A stretch of 53,687 bases of DNA from an uncultured Acetatifactor sp. (GCA_949840935.1 CATKXX010000020.1:1-53687), one strand, 5' to 3'. Shown: positions 27,374-36,482, counted from the stretch's first letter. The notes: generated by a model from the sequence alone, not told the origin. Made by a program: numbers and translations.

Positions 27374-30222
27374 TTATGTTCTTCCTCCTTTTCAAGAATG
27401 CTCAGAAGCTGACCCAACAGTTCTTCCGCATTATCATCTTCAAACAATCTAAGCTGCTCCCGTATCTGCAGAAGGCGTTCTGACACATCCTCCGGCAGCT
27501 CATGAGCCAACACCATATCCACTCTTTCAGCACACTCCCTGGACCAGAAATGCTTCAGTTCCTCCAAAGCTGCAGCTATCTGTTCTCTCAGCTCCTGCAC
27601 AGGCAGGCCGGGAAGCTTTTCCGTCTTTTCATCCTTCTGCCTGCGCCGCTCTAAAAACTGCCCGATATTAGCTAGAAGGGTTTCGTATTCCGCCAACAGC
27701 ACAGGGAATTTCTCACGGATTAATTCCCTGTCACCCTGGGCCGCGGCGTTCTCCTGTTCACGGGCCAGGGCCGAGACATCCATAGCCCCGATATTCGCCG
27801 ATGCGCTCTTTAATCCGTGCACCTCTATCTGGTAGCGCAGGATATCAGAATCCACAAGATCACACAAAAGGTCACGCTTACGCCTGCCATCCATATGATA
27901 AATTTCCAGCAGATCAACAAAGCCTTCCTCATCCCCGCAATAATATTTCATTGCGGCATCCATATCCACTCCGTCAATCTGGAATGCAGCCGGATCCAAC
28001 GGTGTGAATTCTTCTTCCCTGTTCTCATTTTGCCTGTACTTTTCAGGCACCCAGCGCAGCAAAAGCTGGTTCAATTCCTTCCTGTCAAGAGGTTTTGCTA
28101 TAAAATCCTGAAAACCGTGCTCCAGAAAATGTTCCCTCATCCCTTCCATGGCGTTGGCAGTCAATGCGATCATAACAGGCGCCGCCCCGTTTTCACCGCA
28201 GTCCCTGCGGATAATCTCCGCTGCCTCTATACCGTCCATACCAGGCATCATATGATCCATAAAAATGAGATCATACCAGGAGGCGCGTACCAGCTCGATG
28301 GCCTCCGGCCCGCTTTCTGCCTCAGTCAGGTCAAAGGCATAGCTTTTCAAAAATCCTCTGGCCACCTTGCGGTTAATCATATTATCATCCACAATAAGTA
28401 CCTTCATGCCAGGTACGGTAAACATATCTGTGATTTTCTCTTCTGTCTGCGGAATCTCCGGCATCTCCGACACCGGCCGGCTATCTACGATTTTCTGGGG
28501 AATCATGATGGTAACTGTGGTTCCCTTCCCATAAACGCTTTCCATCTTGATGGTGCCATCCATAAGCTCCACCAGATGTTTTACAATGGCAAGGCCCAGC
28601 CCGGTACCATCCACGCTCCGGTTCCGCTTGGAATCCACCTGCCGGAAGTCCTCAAAGATCTTTTCAAGATCTTCCTCCCGGATACCGCAGCCCGTATCCT
28701 CCACACAGAAGGTAATCATTTCTTCATCTTCGCTGCGTCCGGGCTTCCCGGTAATATAAGCGCGTACGTACCCTTTTTTTGTAAATTTAATTGCATTACT
28801 GAGAATATTGATCAAAATCTGTTTGATTCTGCCGTCGTCGCCGTTGTAACGGCAGGGTATCATCGCGTCGCACTCATATTTCAAAATCAGCCCGCGCTGG
28901 GAAGCTGCCATATCCATCATCCCTATGACCTCGTCGGCCATGGTTTTTATGTAATAGTTTACATTCACCAATTCCATTTTACCCGCTTCCACTTTGGACA
29001 GATCCAGGATATCATTGATGATCGTAAGCAGATTTTTTGCCGCAGACTGTACATCCTTGGCATGGGCATAAATCTCCGTGTCCCCGCATTCTTCCATAAT
29101 AATATCATTCAAACCGATAATCGCATTCATGGGGGTCCGTATTTCGTGGGACATATTTGCGAGAAATTCACTTTTTGCAGCGCTGGCCTTCTCCGCCTGA
29201 CTCCGCACCTTCTTGATCTCATTGATATACGCCTTTGTGTCCGTCATATCCAGAATCAGAATAACACTGCCCTGTATCTTGCCGTTTTCATCCACGATAT
29301 GCTTGCTGTGGCTCTCATAATGCTGTCCATTGATGGAAAAGCTTTGAGGGATGTCCTCGTTAAGCATTTCCTCCCGAAAATCCTCCACCACACGGATGTT
29401 TTCACCCAGCTTATGGGCAGGCAGGCGGTCGAAAATGTCTGCCGCCGCTCTGTTGTAGCTGACCAGCCGGTCATGATCATCCAGAGCGATCACACCGTCT
29501 CCCATACTCTCCAGTACCTTTTCCGCCGCCAGGTGGCGGAAATCATAATTACGGCGGCTCCATACCACAATCACCACCATCGCCATGGCGATGGTCAACG
29601 TCACCGGCGTAAAATCATATACTTTTATAAGTTTACACACATACGCTATCAGCACAATGACAGGCAGCGTAGATATCCCGAGGATGGTCCAGTACTGATG
29701 GTTAACCTGCCGGTCTGACCGCTCACGGATGGCGTTGATCAATGTATAGATGCAGAGGGCATAAGGAATGATGATATGGCCTATCATGAAAAACATATAC
29801 AGGGGGCCATAGCTGAGACTGACATAATGGAACCCGTCTTCATTCGCTAACCACCGGACTTCCCGGTAGAAAAGGCCGTTCCAGTTAAATATAACTGCAG
29901 GCAGGGACAGGAAGCTGATTACACCCAGAATCCTCAACAACGTTTTCGGTGGGGTAATATAACAATAAACATAAATAAACCAGCAGTAACACAGCGGCGT
30001 AAAAGCAGAACCCACCTTCTCCACGGTCACCGCCGTCATGGCGGCCTCCACTGTGGGCGCGGCCAATTCCAATAAATATCCCACATTCTGAATCAGAGAA
30101 CCGCACATTATGATGATCAGCAGCTTTTGTTCCTTGGCACCATCTCCGTTCAACAGAAGAAGCAAGGCGACAACCGTAAGAAAAATACCAAAGCATTCTA
30201 ATGCGATGACAAAATTTACCAT
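27370..30222 (-). CDS. Hybrid sensor histidine kinase (7TM-PAS-HisKA-HATPase-REC-Hpt)
   Basis: A 950-residue membrane phosphorelay protein. An N-terminal block of about seven hydrophobic helices (1-222) is followed by a PAS-like domain (about 233-330, GDGVIALDDHDRLVSYNRAA), HisKA with FLANMSHEIRTPMNA (His359) and HATPase (N box NILSNAIKFTKKG, G boxes VEDTGCGI and GTGLGLAIV). A receiver follows (LIVDDNMINRK, Asp in LIFMDHMMPGMDG, about 670), then a C-terminal Hpt domain with EVHGLKSASANIGA (about 820). All phosphotransfer residues are present, so it should run a full His-Asp-His relay to one of the two receivers downstream. No DNA-binding output is encoded in the operon. The ATG has only a weak, distant GGATGG site. 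Confidence 0.93.
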   Translation of the reverse strand: MVNFVIALECFGIFLTVVALLLLLNGDGAKEQKLLIIIMCGSLIQNVGYLLELAAPTVEAAMTAVTVEKVGSAFTPLCYCWFIYVYCYITPPKTLLRILGVISFLSLPAVIFNWNGLFYREVRWLANEDGFHYVSLSYGPLYMFFMIGHIIIPYALCIYTLINAIRERSDRQVNHQYWTILGISTLPVIVLIAYVCKLIKVYDFTPVTLTIAMAMVVIVVWSRRNYDFRHLAAEKVLESMGDGVIALDDHDRLVSYNRAAADIFDRLPAHKLGENIRVVEDFREEMLNEDIPQSFSINGQHYESHSKHIVDENGKIQGSVILILDMTDTKAYINEIKKVRSQAEKASAAKSEFLANMSHEIRTPMNAIIGLNDIIMEECGDTEIYAHAKDVQSAAKNLLTIINDILDLSKVEAGKMELVNVNYYIKTMADEVIGMMDMAASQRGLILKYECDAMIPCRYNGDDGRIKQILINILSNAIKFTKKGYVRAYITGKPGRSEDEEMITFCVEDTGCGIREEDLEKIFEDFRQVDSKRNRSVDGTGLGLAIVKHLVELMDGTIKMESVYGKGTTVTIMIPQKIVDSRPVSEMPEIPQTEEKITDMFTVPGMKVLIVDDNMINRKVARGFLKSYAFDLTEAESGPEAIELVRASWYDLIFMDHMMPGMDGIEAAEIIRRDCGENGAAPVMIALTANAMEGMREHFLEHGFQDFIAKPLDRKELNQLLLRWVPEKYRQNENREEEFTPLDPAAFQIDGVDMDAAMKYYCGDEEGFVDLLEIYHMDGRRKRDLLCDLVDSDILRYQIEVHGLKSASANIGAMDVSALAREQENAAAQGDRELIREKFPVLLAEYETLLANIGQFLERRRQKDEKTEKLPGLPVQELREQIAAALEELKHFWSRECAERVDMVLAHELPEDVSERLLQIREQLRLFEDDNAEELLGQLLSILEKEEEHK

Positions 30223-30412
30223 AATACTTATCCATCCGCTTATGTTTTCATTGGCCGTAATTACGGCCGGCCGTTACAAATACCCCATAATAGCCTATAT
30301 TAAAAATATTACAATTTTCGGGCTGTGTCAAGAAGTACCTGCCATTGTTTCCGGCCGAAAACAGATCTCCGTAATTTATAAAGTATATCACACTCATTTC
30401 CCATTTACTACT

Positions 30413-30445
30413 AAAAAAGCAGGGGTGCGGCAAACACCACACCCC
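30413..30445 (-). terminator. Intrinsic terminator (minus strand)
   Basis: On the minus strand GGGGTG-T-GG and CC-G-CACCCC form a stem around a six-base loop, followed by TGC and six T. It lies after the mosaic relic at 30491-30888 and is still well formed. Confidence 0.75.
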
Positions 30446-30490
30446 ACAGCTCTTCAGCACTTCTTGCCGGCATAATGATAAGCAAAAAGT

Positions 30491-30888
30491 CTACCTTTTT
30501 ACCGGTATCCATAATTCGCAAAATACACCGTCTTTCTTTCCATCAAAGTACACCTCGTAGTCTGTTTCGAGACAGCTTTCATACCCGCTTTGCGGCAGAA
30601 ACTCCTTATAGAACACCTCCCAGGCCTCCCCGATGCATTCCCCGCTTTCTCCGATACAATCAAATACCACATAGGTACACGGCTCTGTCTCCCAGTGTCG
30701 ATATCCCATCTCCAAAAGAGTGTTATCAGCACATGCGTCCTCCTGATCCAGCCTTGGAATTTTTCCTGCAGCTCCTTTAATTTCTTCTCATTCCTCCCCC
30801 ATACAATTATGGTTTCCACTTCCTCCATCCCGGCATAAATTTCTGTATGATATGCTCCAAATCCCGTTCCCAAAACCGCAATCTTCAT
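30491..30888 (-). pseudogene. Mosaic relic: Gfo/Idh/MocA N terminus joined to a GyrI-like C terminus
   Basis: Two unrelated gene ends meet here on the minus strand. The first part (30888 to about 30752) encodes a Rossmann start, MKIAVLGTGFGAYHTEIYAG then TIIVWGRNEKKLKEL, typical of Gfo/Idh/MocA oxidoreductases and cut off after about 46 residues. From about 30763 to 30491, in another frame, the end of a GyrI-like effector-binding domain is seen (EPCTYVVFDCIGESGECIGE, then YEVYFDGKKDGVFCELWIPV). The frame from 30888 continues as nonsense past the junction. A deletion fused two genes. A terminator follows, so the tail end of the second gene is in its original setting. Confidence 0.6.
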
Positions 30889-30912
30889 AATACATGTCTT
30901 CCTTCCTTAATT

Positions 30913-30935
30913 AATGGTATCAGCAGTATACCATT
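30913..30935. promoter_or_regulatory. Candidate operator upstream of the mosaic relic
   Basis: AATGGTAT-N7-ATACCATT is a perfect 8-base inverted repeat 25 bases upstream of the relic start. It could be the operator of the lost oxidoreductase gene or a small hairpin. Confidence 0.3.
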
Positions 30936-31013
30936 TTTCAGGAACATTTACCCGACCAGCCTTGCGCAATTATGTCAACAATCCGTATTACCATATCATA
31001 GAAGCCTGCCGCC

Positions 31014-31520
31014 TTAAACCTCTATATCCCATCCATGTCCGCCGGCAATACCTCCCTTGACTCCAAACGAAACCGTCATTCCGATTTCCGGTTCATCCTC
31101 CTCGTCGCTTGCGTCAATTTCTATAGTCAAAGCCTCCAATACCAGTAACTTTTCAATAAAATCATCTTTGCTTAACGGCAGCTTAACAGAAATCGTATCA
31201 CCTGACGAGTACTCCCCGTCCGCCGCTCCATTCACAATATTATTAAGATAATCCTGTACCATTTCCACAGGAGACTCCTCAAAAAGCCGGTTCAGAATTT
31301 CCTCTCTATTGTCCTCTGCACTGGATATGCTTTCATTTATAATGTCCATATTCTTTCTGACAAATTCCATTGCCTTCGCAATATAGCATGGCTCATTATC
31401 CTCATCCTCATCTAATTCAATACACAATATAACGGTAGTCTTTTGACCCCAAATCCTGGTTTCTGCTACGATTTCATCCACAGCCTCTGCCTGAAAATCC
31501 TCTGCATTCAACATATTCAT
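31014..31520 (-). CDS. Acidic protein of unknown function
   Basis: A 168-residue acidic cytoplasmic protein that I do not recognise. It has no signal peptide or membrane helix. Features are alternating strand-like segments (KTTVILCIELDEDEDNEPCY, then TISVKLPLSKDDFIEKLLVL), a central acidic helix (about 50-95) and a Gly-rich end, GVKGGIAGGHGWDIEV. AAAGGGGAA precedes the ATG. It stands alone between a gene relic and a MATE pump. The size, acidity and isolation are seen in some immunity-type proteins, but nothing here shows that role. Confidence 0.7.
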   Translation of the reverse strand: MNMLNAEDFQAEAVDEIVAETRIWGQKTTVILCIELDEDEDNEPCYIAKAMEFVRKNMDIINESISSAEDNREEILNRLFEESPVEMVQDYLNNIVNGAADGEYSSGDTISVKLPLSKDDFIEKLLVLEALTIEIDASDEEDEPEIGMTVSFGVKGGIAGGHGWDIEV

Positions 31521-31681
31521 CCCATTCCCCTTTCACCTTGATAAACATCATATCGATATCCACATCTGGAATCTACTGTTTCAGCATAACATAAAGTAAT
31601 AAACAATTCTACCCCGCAGCAAAAGCATATGGCCTCAGCCTGAAAAATGTGATATGCTGGTTCTGTCACAGCATGACATAC

Positions 31682-31703
31682 GGGCAGACTTTTACCTCTG
31701 CCC
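31682..31703 (+). other. Hairpin in the leader of the MATE gene
   Basis: GGGCAGA and TCTGCCC form a perfect 7-bp stem around an eight-base loop, 29 bases before the chosen start. ATGCTG-N9-CAGCAT lies just upstream. They could be regulatory structures or operator sites. Confidence 0.35.
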
Positions 31704-31732
31704 ACAACGCAAAAAAGAAACGGGAAAAAGCA

Positions 31733-33142
31733 ATGAATCAGGACTTGACCAGGGGGCCGGTGATGGGCTCCATGCTGCGCTTTGCCGTCCCCATGATATT
31801 GGGGAACCTGCTGCAGCAGTGCTATAATATCGCAGACACATTGATCGTGGGGAAATACCTGGGCTCCAACGCCCTGGCCGCCGTGGGTTCCTCTTTTACG
31901 CTGATGACTTTTCTGACCTCCATCCTGCTGGGGCTCTGTATGGGCAGCGGAACCGTATTTTCCATCTGTTTTGGCAGGCAGGATGAAAAGGGCCTGAGGG
32001 AAAATGTGTACGCCTCCTTTGTACTGATCGCAGGGCTGACGCTTTTACTGAATATTCTCGCGTTTGTCTGCCTGGACGGTATCCGCTGGTTCCTCCGGGT
32101 GCCGGCAGAGGTATGGGATGGAATGCGGGAATATCTGGTAATTATTTTCTGCGGCATCACCGCTACTTTTTTCTACAATTATTTCGCATCCTTCCTGCGG
32201 GCTATTGGAAATTCCGTTGTACCGCTGATTTTCCTGGCCTTTTCCGCCGTACTGAATATCGCCCTGGATTTATGGTTTGTCCTGGGTCTGGAAAGAGGCA
32301 TCTCCGGCGCTGCGGAAGCCACCGTTATCGCGCAGTACCTGTCCGGCATTGGGATTGCGGCCTATTCCATACTGCGCTGTCCCCAGCTTCGCTCCGGTAA
32401 TCAAAGCCTCCGCGATATCCCCAGGGGGAAGACTGACACACCTGCCCCGCCCGCCGCACATGGGGATAAATTTCCCTGCCGGGTGCGCTGGGCGCGCATA
32501 AAGGAAATCGCCGGTTTTTCCGTCCTGACCTGTATCCAGCAGTCAGTGATGAACCTGGGAATCCTTATGGTACAGGGACTGGTCAACAGCTTCGGCCCTG
32601 CGGTCATGGCCGCCTTTGCGGCGGCGGTAAAGATCGACGCCTTTGCCTACATGCCGGTACAGGATTTCGGGAACGCATTCTCCACTTTTATCGCCCAGAA
32701 TTACGGGGCGAAAAAGGAAAACCGTATCCGCAGCGGTCTGAAGGGCGCCGTACTGCTTTCCGCCGCTTTCTGCCTGGCGGTTTCTGCAGCGGTATGGGTC
32801 TTTGCCCGGCCATTGATGGGGCTGTTTGTGGACACCGCAGAGACGAAAGTCATAAACGAAGGAATCCGCTATCTTCATATAGAGGGAGCCTTTTACTGTG
32901 GGATAGGCTGCCTGTTCCTGCTCTACGGCCTGTATCGGGCGCTGGGCAGGCCGGGAATGTCCGTGATCCTTACGATAATCTCCCTGGGCACCCGGGTGGC
33001 GCTGGCCTACCTGCTGTCCGCCCTGCCCGCCGTGGGCGTAGCCGGCATCTGGTGGTCGGTTCCCATTGGCTGGTTTCTGGCGGATCTGACCGGGATTGCC
33101 TATTATATCCTCCACAGGAAACGGCTGCTCTCTTTTTCCTGA
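31733..33142 (+). CDS. MATE-family efflux transporter
   Basis: A 469-residue membrane protein with about twelve helices in two similar halves and the MATE opening LTRGPVMGSMLRFAVPMILG. Typical segments are LLQQCYNIADTLIVGKYLG (about 26-44) and, in the second half, QQSVMNLGILMVQGLVNSFG. The start at 31733 has GGGAAAAAG upstream and matches the family N terminus; the frame is open upstream to 31649. It exports drugs or metabolites by Na+ or H+ antiport; substrate unknown. The gene stands alone and ends in a long hairpin. Confidence 0.92.
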   Translation: MNQDLTRGPVMGSMLRFAVPMILGNLLQQCYNIADTLIVGKYLGSNALAAVGSSFTLMTFLTSILLGLCMGSGTVFSICFGRQDEKGLRENVYASFVLIAGLTLLLNILAFVCLDGIRWFLRVPAEVWDGMREYLVIIFCGITATFFYNYFASFLRAIGNSVVPLIFLAFSAVLNIALDLWFVLGLERGISGAAEATVIAQYLSGIGIAAYSILRCPQLRSGNQSLRDIPRGKTDTPAPPAAHGDKFPCRVRWARIKEIAGFSVLTCIQQSVMNLGILMVQGLVNSFGPAVMAAFAAAVKIDAFAYMPVQDFGNAFSTFIAQNYGAKKENRIRSGLKGAVLLSAAFCLAVSAAVWVFARPLMGLFVDTAETKVINEGIRYLHIEGAFYCGIGCLFLLYGLYRALGRPGMSVILTIISLGTRVALAYLLSALPAVGVAGIWWSVPIGWFLADLTGIAYYILHRKRLLSFS

Positions 33143-33152
33143 GAGCAGCCGT
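33121..33152. terminator. Convergent hairpin over the MATE stop codon
   Basis: ACGGCTGCTCTC and GAGAGCAGCCGT form a perfect 12-bp stem, with the MATE stop codon at its edge. It separates this gene from the convergent lacI-type gene. No clear T-run follows on either strand, so termination strength is uncertain. Confidence 0.5.
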
Positions 33153-33168
33153 CCGCAAAGCAGCTTCC

Positions 33169-34158
33169 TTAACTTTCCATCGTAGTCCCCCCATATGCAT
33201 ACGCAACAGGCAGGCACACCAGCGGCGGCTTCACCGGCATATTCTCCTGCAGCAGAAGCTCCACGCACATTTCCGCGATTTCCGGAATCGGCTGTACAAT
33301 GGTAGAGCAAATATAATCCCCTCCCACATTCCTGGTTCCATCAAAGCCGATCACCTGTACATCCTCCGGCACCCTCAGCCCCATCCTGCGCAGTACCTTC
33401 ATAATATAGTACGCAATCCCGTCCGTCACACAGAAAAGCCCGTCAAAGCCCAGCTTCCCCCCCTGCATATGGGACGCCAGGAATTCGTCAAACCCTTCAT
33501 AGGGATCCCCGTCGTTTAATATCTTCATCTCATAATCCAGATTTCGGGACAGGCAGCCGTTCTCAAAGCCCGCCTTCCGCTTGTTGGGTTCATTGGTGAG
33601 GGAAGCCCCCGTCCGCAGGAAAGCCACCCTTTTACATCCCAGGTCGGCCAGCTTCTCCGCCGCCATCTGCCCCCCGGCAAAATTATCGCTGGCCACACAG
33701 GGAATCTGTGCCCCCATGGAGCGGTCTATTGCCACAAAGGGGGTTCCTTCCTCAATCACCAGCTCAGGGTTATACGTCAGGCCTATGATCCCGTCCACCT
33801 TATTCTGCTGCGCCATTTTCACATATTCCTGTTCCTGCCCCATATTATAATCGGTGGAGCAGAGCAGCATCCGATAATTCCTCTTTAAAAGGGCAATATT
33901 GATATGGTAAGCCAGGGCCCCGTAAAAAGGTTCCATTGTGTTGGGAATCAGAAGCGCTATAGTACGGGTTTTCTGTAATTTCAACCCCTGGGCGTAACTG
34001 TTGACCTGATAATTCAGCTTTCTGACAGCCTCCTCTACCCGTACACGGTAAGCCTCGCCCACCGGCAGGCCGTTTATAACCTTGGACACCGTCCCAAGGG
34101 CCACACCCGCTTCCGCGGCCACATCTTTCATGGTAGGAGTGGAATTTGTTTTATTCAT
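33169..34158 (-). CDS. LacI-family repressor of the sucrose/fructan locus
   Basis: A 329-residue regulator with an N-terminal helix-turn-helix and hinge (MKDVAAEAGVALGTVSKVIN and then SYAQGLKLQKT) and a periplasmic-binding-protein-like effector domain (about 65-329: TIALLIPNTMEPFYGALAYH; GIIGLTYNPELV; VIGFDGTRNVGGDYI). The start at 34158 is preferred because the frame upstream is unlike the family; GGAGG lies 12 bases before it. It is divergent from the permease-GH32 operon. Operator-like GTTTCATGAAAC sites lie in its own promoter region, so it probably represses itself and the operon until a sucrose-derived inducer binds. Confidence 0.92.
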   Translation of the reverse strand: MNKTNSTPTMKDVAAEAGVALGTVSKVINGLPVGEAYRVRVEEAVRKLNYQVNSYAQGLKLQKTRTIALLIPNTMEPFYGALAYHINIALLKRNYRMLLCSTDYNMGQEQEYVKMAQQNKVDGIIGLTYNPELVIEEGTPFVAIDRSMGAQIPCVASDNFAGGQMAAEKLADLGCKRVAFLRTGASLTNEPNKRKAGFENGCLSRNLDYEMKILNDGDPYEGFDEFLASHMQGGKLGFDGLFCVTDGIAYYIMKVLRRMGLRVPEDVQVIGFDGTRNVGGDYICSTIVQPIPEIAEMCVELLLQENMPVKPPLVCLPVAYAYGGTTMES

Positions 34159-34252
34159 ATCAAAGGCATACCTCCGGTAAATCGTTTCACGGAAAATGCG
34201 GATAACCGGAAGTATTTCCGATAAAATCAGCTGCATTTTCTTCTTTTTACCT

Positions 34253-34281
34253 ATTATAATACATGAAACTTCTTTTGTAAA
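34253..34281 (-). promoter_or_regulatory. Promoter of the lacI-type gene
   Basis: On the minus strand TTTACA (34276-34281), a 17-base spacer and TATAAT (34253-34258). The spacer contains a GTTTCATG half-operator, consistent with autoregulation. Confidence 0.75.
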
Positions 34282-34296
34282 GCGTCTGTACATGTT

Positions 34297-34308
34297 GTTT
34301 CATGAAAC
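34297..34308. promoter_or_regulatory. LacI-type operator
   Basis: GTTTCATGAAAC is a perfect 12-base palindrome in the 463-base divergent region between the lacI-type gene and the permease operon. Related half-sites occur at about 34262-34269 and at 34461-34470 (GTTTCACGAG), the latter downstream of the operon promoter. This spacing would suit a looped repressor. The rest of the gap is AT-rich leader sequence. Confidence 0.65.
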
Positions 34309-34409
34309 GTTATATGGATTTTAATTGTGCAAATAGTAAAAATTTGTACGTTTATTTTTAGTATAAATAACGAAATGCACATATTCTGTTAAAAACAAAT
34401 AAAAAAATA

Positions 34410-34438
34410 TTGACCTGAAACTAAAATAATGCTACCAT
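34410..34438 (+). promoter_or_regulatory. Promoter of the sucrose/fructan operon
   Basis: TTGACC (34410-34415), a 17-base spacer and TACCAT (34433-34438). The half-operator at 34461 lies just downstream of the expected start, where a bound repressor would block transcription. Confidence 0.55.
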
Positions 34439-34621
34439 TTCAACAAGATATACAAATAACGTTTCACGAGAGCGCGCCTTGGGAAACGGATATCCTGTCA
34501 GAATATGTAACCCTCGCGGCATCCGCCGGCTGTCTGCACAGACACGGACGCATGGCTCCTTGCCCTCTGGGACAATCTGACCGAAAAAAGAAAGCGTTTA
34601 ACGCTTCGGAATGGAGGAAAA

Positions 34622-35563
34622 ATGAGCAAAAACAAGTCAGCCGCTGCAAATCCGGCTATCAGAATAAAAAAACCCTTAACACGACGCCTGACAGAGCACT
34701 GGCAGCTGTACGCCATGCTGTTGATCCCGGTTGTCCTGACGGTAATCTACAAGTACATACCCATGTACGGCATACAGATTGCCTTCCGGGATTACAAGGC
34801 CAGCCGCGGATTTATGGGAAGCGAATGGGTAGGCCTGGAATGGTTCCAGAGGTTCTTCAGCGCCCCGAATTTCTGGCGCATGATGAAAAACACGGTGCTG
34901 CTGAGCCTGTTCAGCCTGCTGTGGGGATTCCCGATTCCCATCATCCTGGCGCTGATGCTGAACCAGGTGCGGTTCCAGCGCTTTAAAAGGATTACCCAGA
35001 CCGTGCTTTATGCGCCCCACTTTATTTCCGTTATGGTCATCTGCGGTATGATCAAAATATTTTTAAGCCCCTCGGGAGGCCTGCTGAATCTGATCGCAGG
35101 AACTTCCATTGATTTCCTGACAGAGCCTTCCGCCTTCCGTACCATCTATATCGCTTCCGGCATCTGGCAGGACGCAGGCTGGGGAATCATCGTTTATATG
35201 GCTACCCTGTCCAGCGTGGATACCTCCCTTTACGAAGCGGCTAAAGTGGACGGCGCGTCCATGTTCCAGCGAATCCTCCACATTGACATACCCGCCCTGA
35301 AATCCGTCATGGTGCTGAACCTGATCATGAGCGCCGGGGGCCTGATGAATGTGGGATTCGAGAAGGTCTGGCTGCTGCAGACCAACTTAAACAAGGCCAC
35401 CAGCGACGTTATCGCCGTTTACGTTTACCAGCAGGGTATTGAAAACGCCAAATACAGCTACTCCACGGCGGTGGGCCTGTTCAATACGATCATCAACATT
35501 ATCCTGTTGATCCTGGTAAACAGGGCGGCGGGCAAGATATCCGAAGACACAAGCTTTATATAG
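34622..35563 (+). CDS. ABC importer permease (LplB type), sucrose/fructan locus
   Basis: A 313-residue permease with about six helices; the first is LYAMLLIPVVLTVIYKYIP (about 25-43). The EAA loop is EAAKVDGASMFQRILHIDIP (about 203-222). GGAGG lies four bases before the ATG. It is the first gene of a five-gene operon that ends with GH32 and fructokinase, so the cargo is most likely sucrose or a short fructo-oligosaccharide. As in the other ABC locus here, no ATPase is encoded beside it. Confidence 0.92.
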   Translation: MSKNKSAAANPAIRIKKPLTRRLTEHWQLYAMLLIPVVLTVIYKYIPMYGIQIAFRDYKASRGFMGSEWVGLEWFQRFFSAPNFWRMMKNTVLLSLFSLLWGFPIPIILALMLNQVRFQRFKRITQTVLYAPHFISVMVICGMIKIFLSPSGGLLNLIAGTSIDFLTEPSAFRTIYIASGIWQDAGWGIIVYMATLSSVDTSLYEAAKVDGASMFQRILHIDIPALKSVMVLNLIMSAGGLMNVGFEKVWLLQTNLNKATSDVIAVYVYQQGIENAKYSYSTAVGLFNTIINIILLILVNRAAGKISEDTSFI

Positions 35564-35573
35564 GAGGTGCGGT

Positions 35574-36482
35574 ATGAGAGCGAATACAAAATCCGGGAAA
35601 CCCGCAGGATTGTCGGAGAAAAGCAGCGATTTTATCCTTGTGGTTTTCTGTACCATCTTTCTGCTTTTAGTTGCTTACCCGTTGTATTACATTCTGATTG
35701 CTTCCATATCAGACCCGTATGATGTCTACGCAGGCAAAACCTTCCTTCTGCCCAGCCAGCTTACCCTGGAGGGATACAAGGCGGTTTTCGCCGACTCCAG
35801 TATCCTGACGGGCCTGTTCAACAGCTTTAAATATACCATTATCGGTACCGCGTTTTCCGTGCTCATGCTGTACCTGTCCGCATACCCGTTAAGCGTAAAG
35901 ACCCTGCCTGGAAGGAAATGGATCAGCATCTTTTTCATCATCACCATGTACTTCGGCGGGGGCATGGTTCCCACCTACCTGATTGTAAAGCAGACCGGCC
36001 TGATCAACAATATCTGGTCCCTGTTTTTGCCCGGCGGCGTGGGCGTGGGCAACATGATCATCATGCGGAATTTCTTTGAGAACAGCATTCCCAAGGAGAT
36101 GACGGAAGCGGCGGAGATCGACGGCGCCTCCAAATGGCTCACCTTTATCCGCATTGTGGTTCCCTTAAGCCGTTCCATCATGGCGGTTATGGTGGTATTC
36201 AGCATGGTGGCCTACTGGAATGACTGGTTTACCTCCATGATCTACCTGCCCTCCCCCAGCAGAGCCCCGCTGCCCCTGGTGCTGCGCAACATCCTGATCA
36301 AGAGCTCCGCCAGTGCAAGCCAGGCAAGCACGATCTCCGGCGGCTTCGCGGAGCTGAACCGGATGACGGAAATGATCAAGTTTTCCTCTATTATCGTTGC
36401 GGCTGCCCCCATGCTGGTCATCTATCCGTTTGTGCAGAAATACTTTGAAAAGGGCTTTATGGCCGGGGCTGTAAAAGGCTGA
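35574..36482 (+). CDS. ABC importer permease (YtcP type), sucrose/fructan locus
   Basis: A 302-residue permease partner with six helices, EAA loop EAAEIDGASKWLTFIRIVVP (about 180-199) and the standard end KYFEKGFMAGAVKG. TAGGAGGTGCGGT precedes the ATG, ten bases after the previous stop. It forms the heterodimeric channel with the gene before it. Confidence 0.92.
   Translation: MRANTKSGKPAGLSEKSSDFILVVFCTIFLLLVAYPLYYILIASISDPYDVYAGKTFLLPSQLTLEGYKAVFADSSILTGLFNSFKYTIIGTAFSVLMLYLSAYPLSVKTLPGRKWISIFFIITMYFGGGMVPTYLIVKQTGLINNIWSLFLPGGVGVGNMIIMRNFFENSIPKEMTEAAEIDGASKWLTFIRIVVPLSRSIMAVMVVFSMVAYWNDWFTSMIYLPSPSRAPLPLVLRNILIKSSASASQASTISGGFAELNRMTEMIKFSSIIVAAAPMLVIYPFVQKYFEKGFMAGAVKG

Noticed and set aside
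27817..29718. Long open frame (over 600 codons) antisense to the hybrid kinase
   Set aside because: It lies wholly inside a kinase gene with every expected motif, has no ribosome site, and its protein looks like a codon shadow (His/Ile-rich, no domains).
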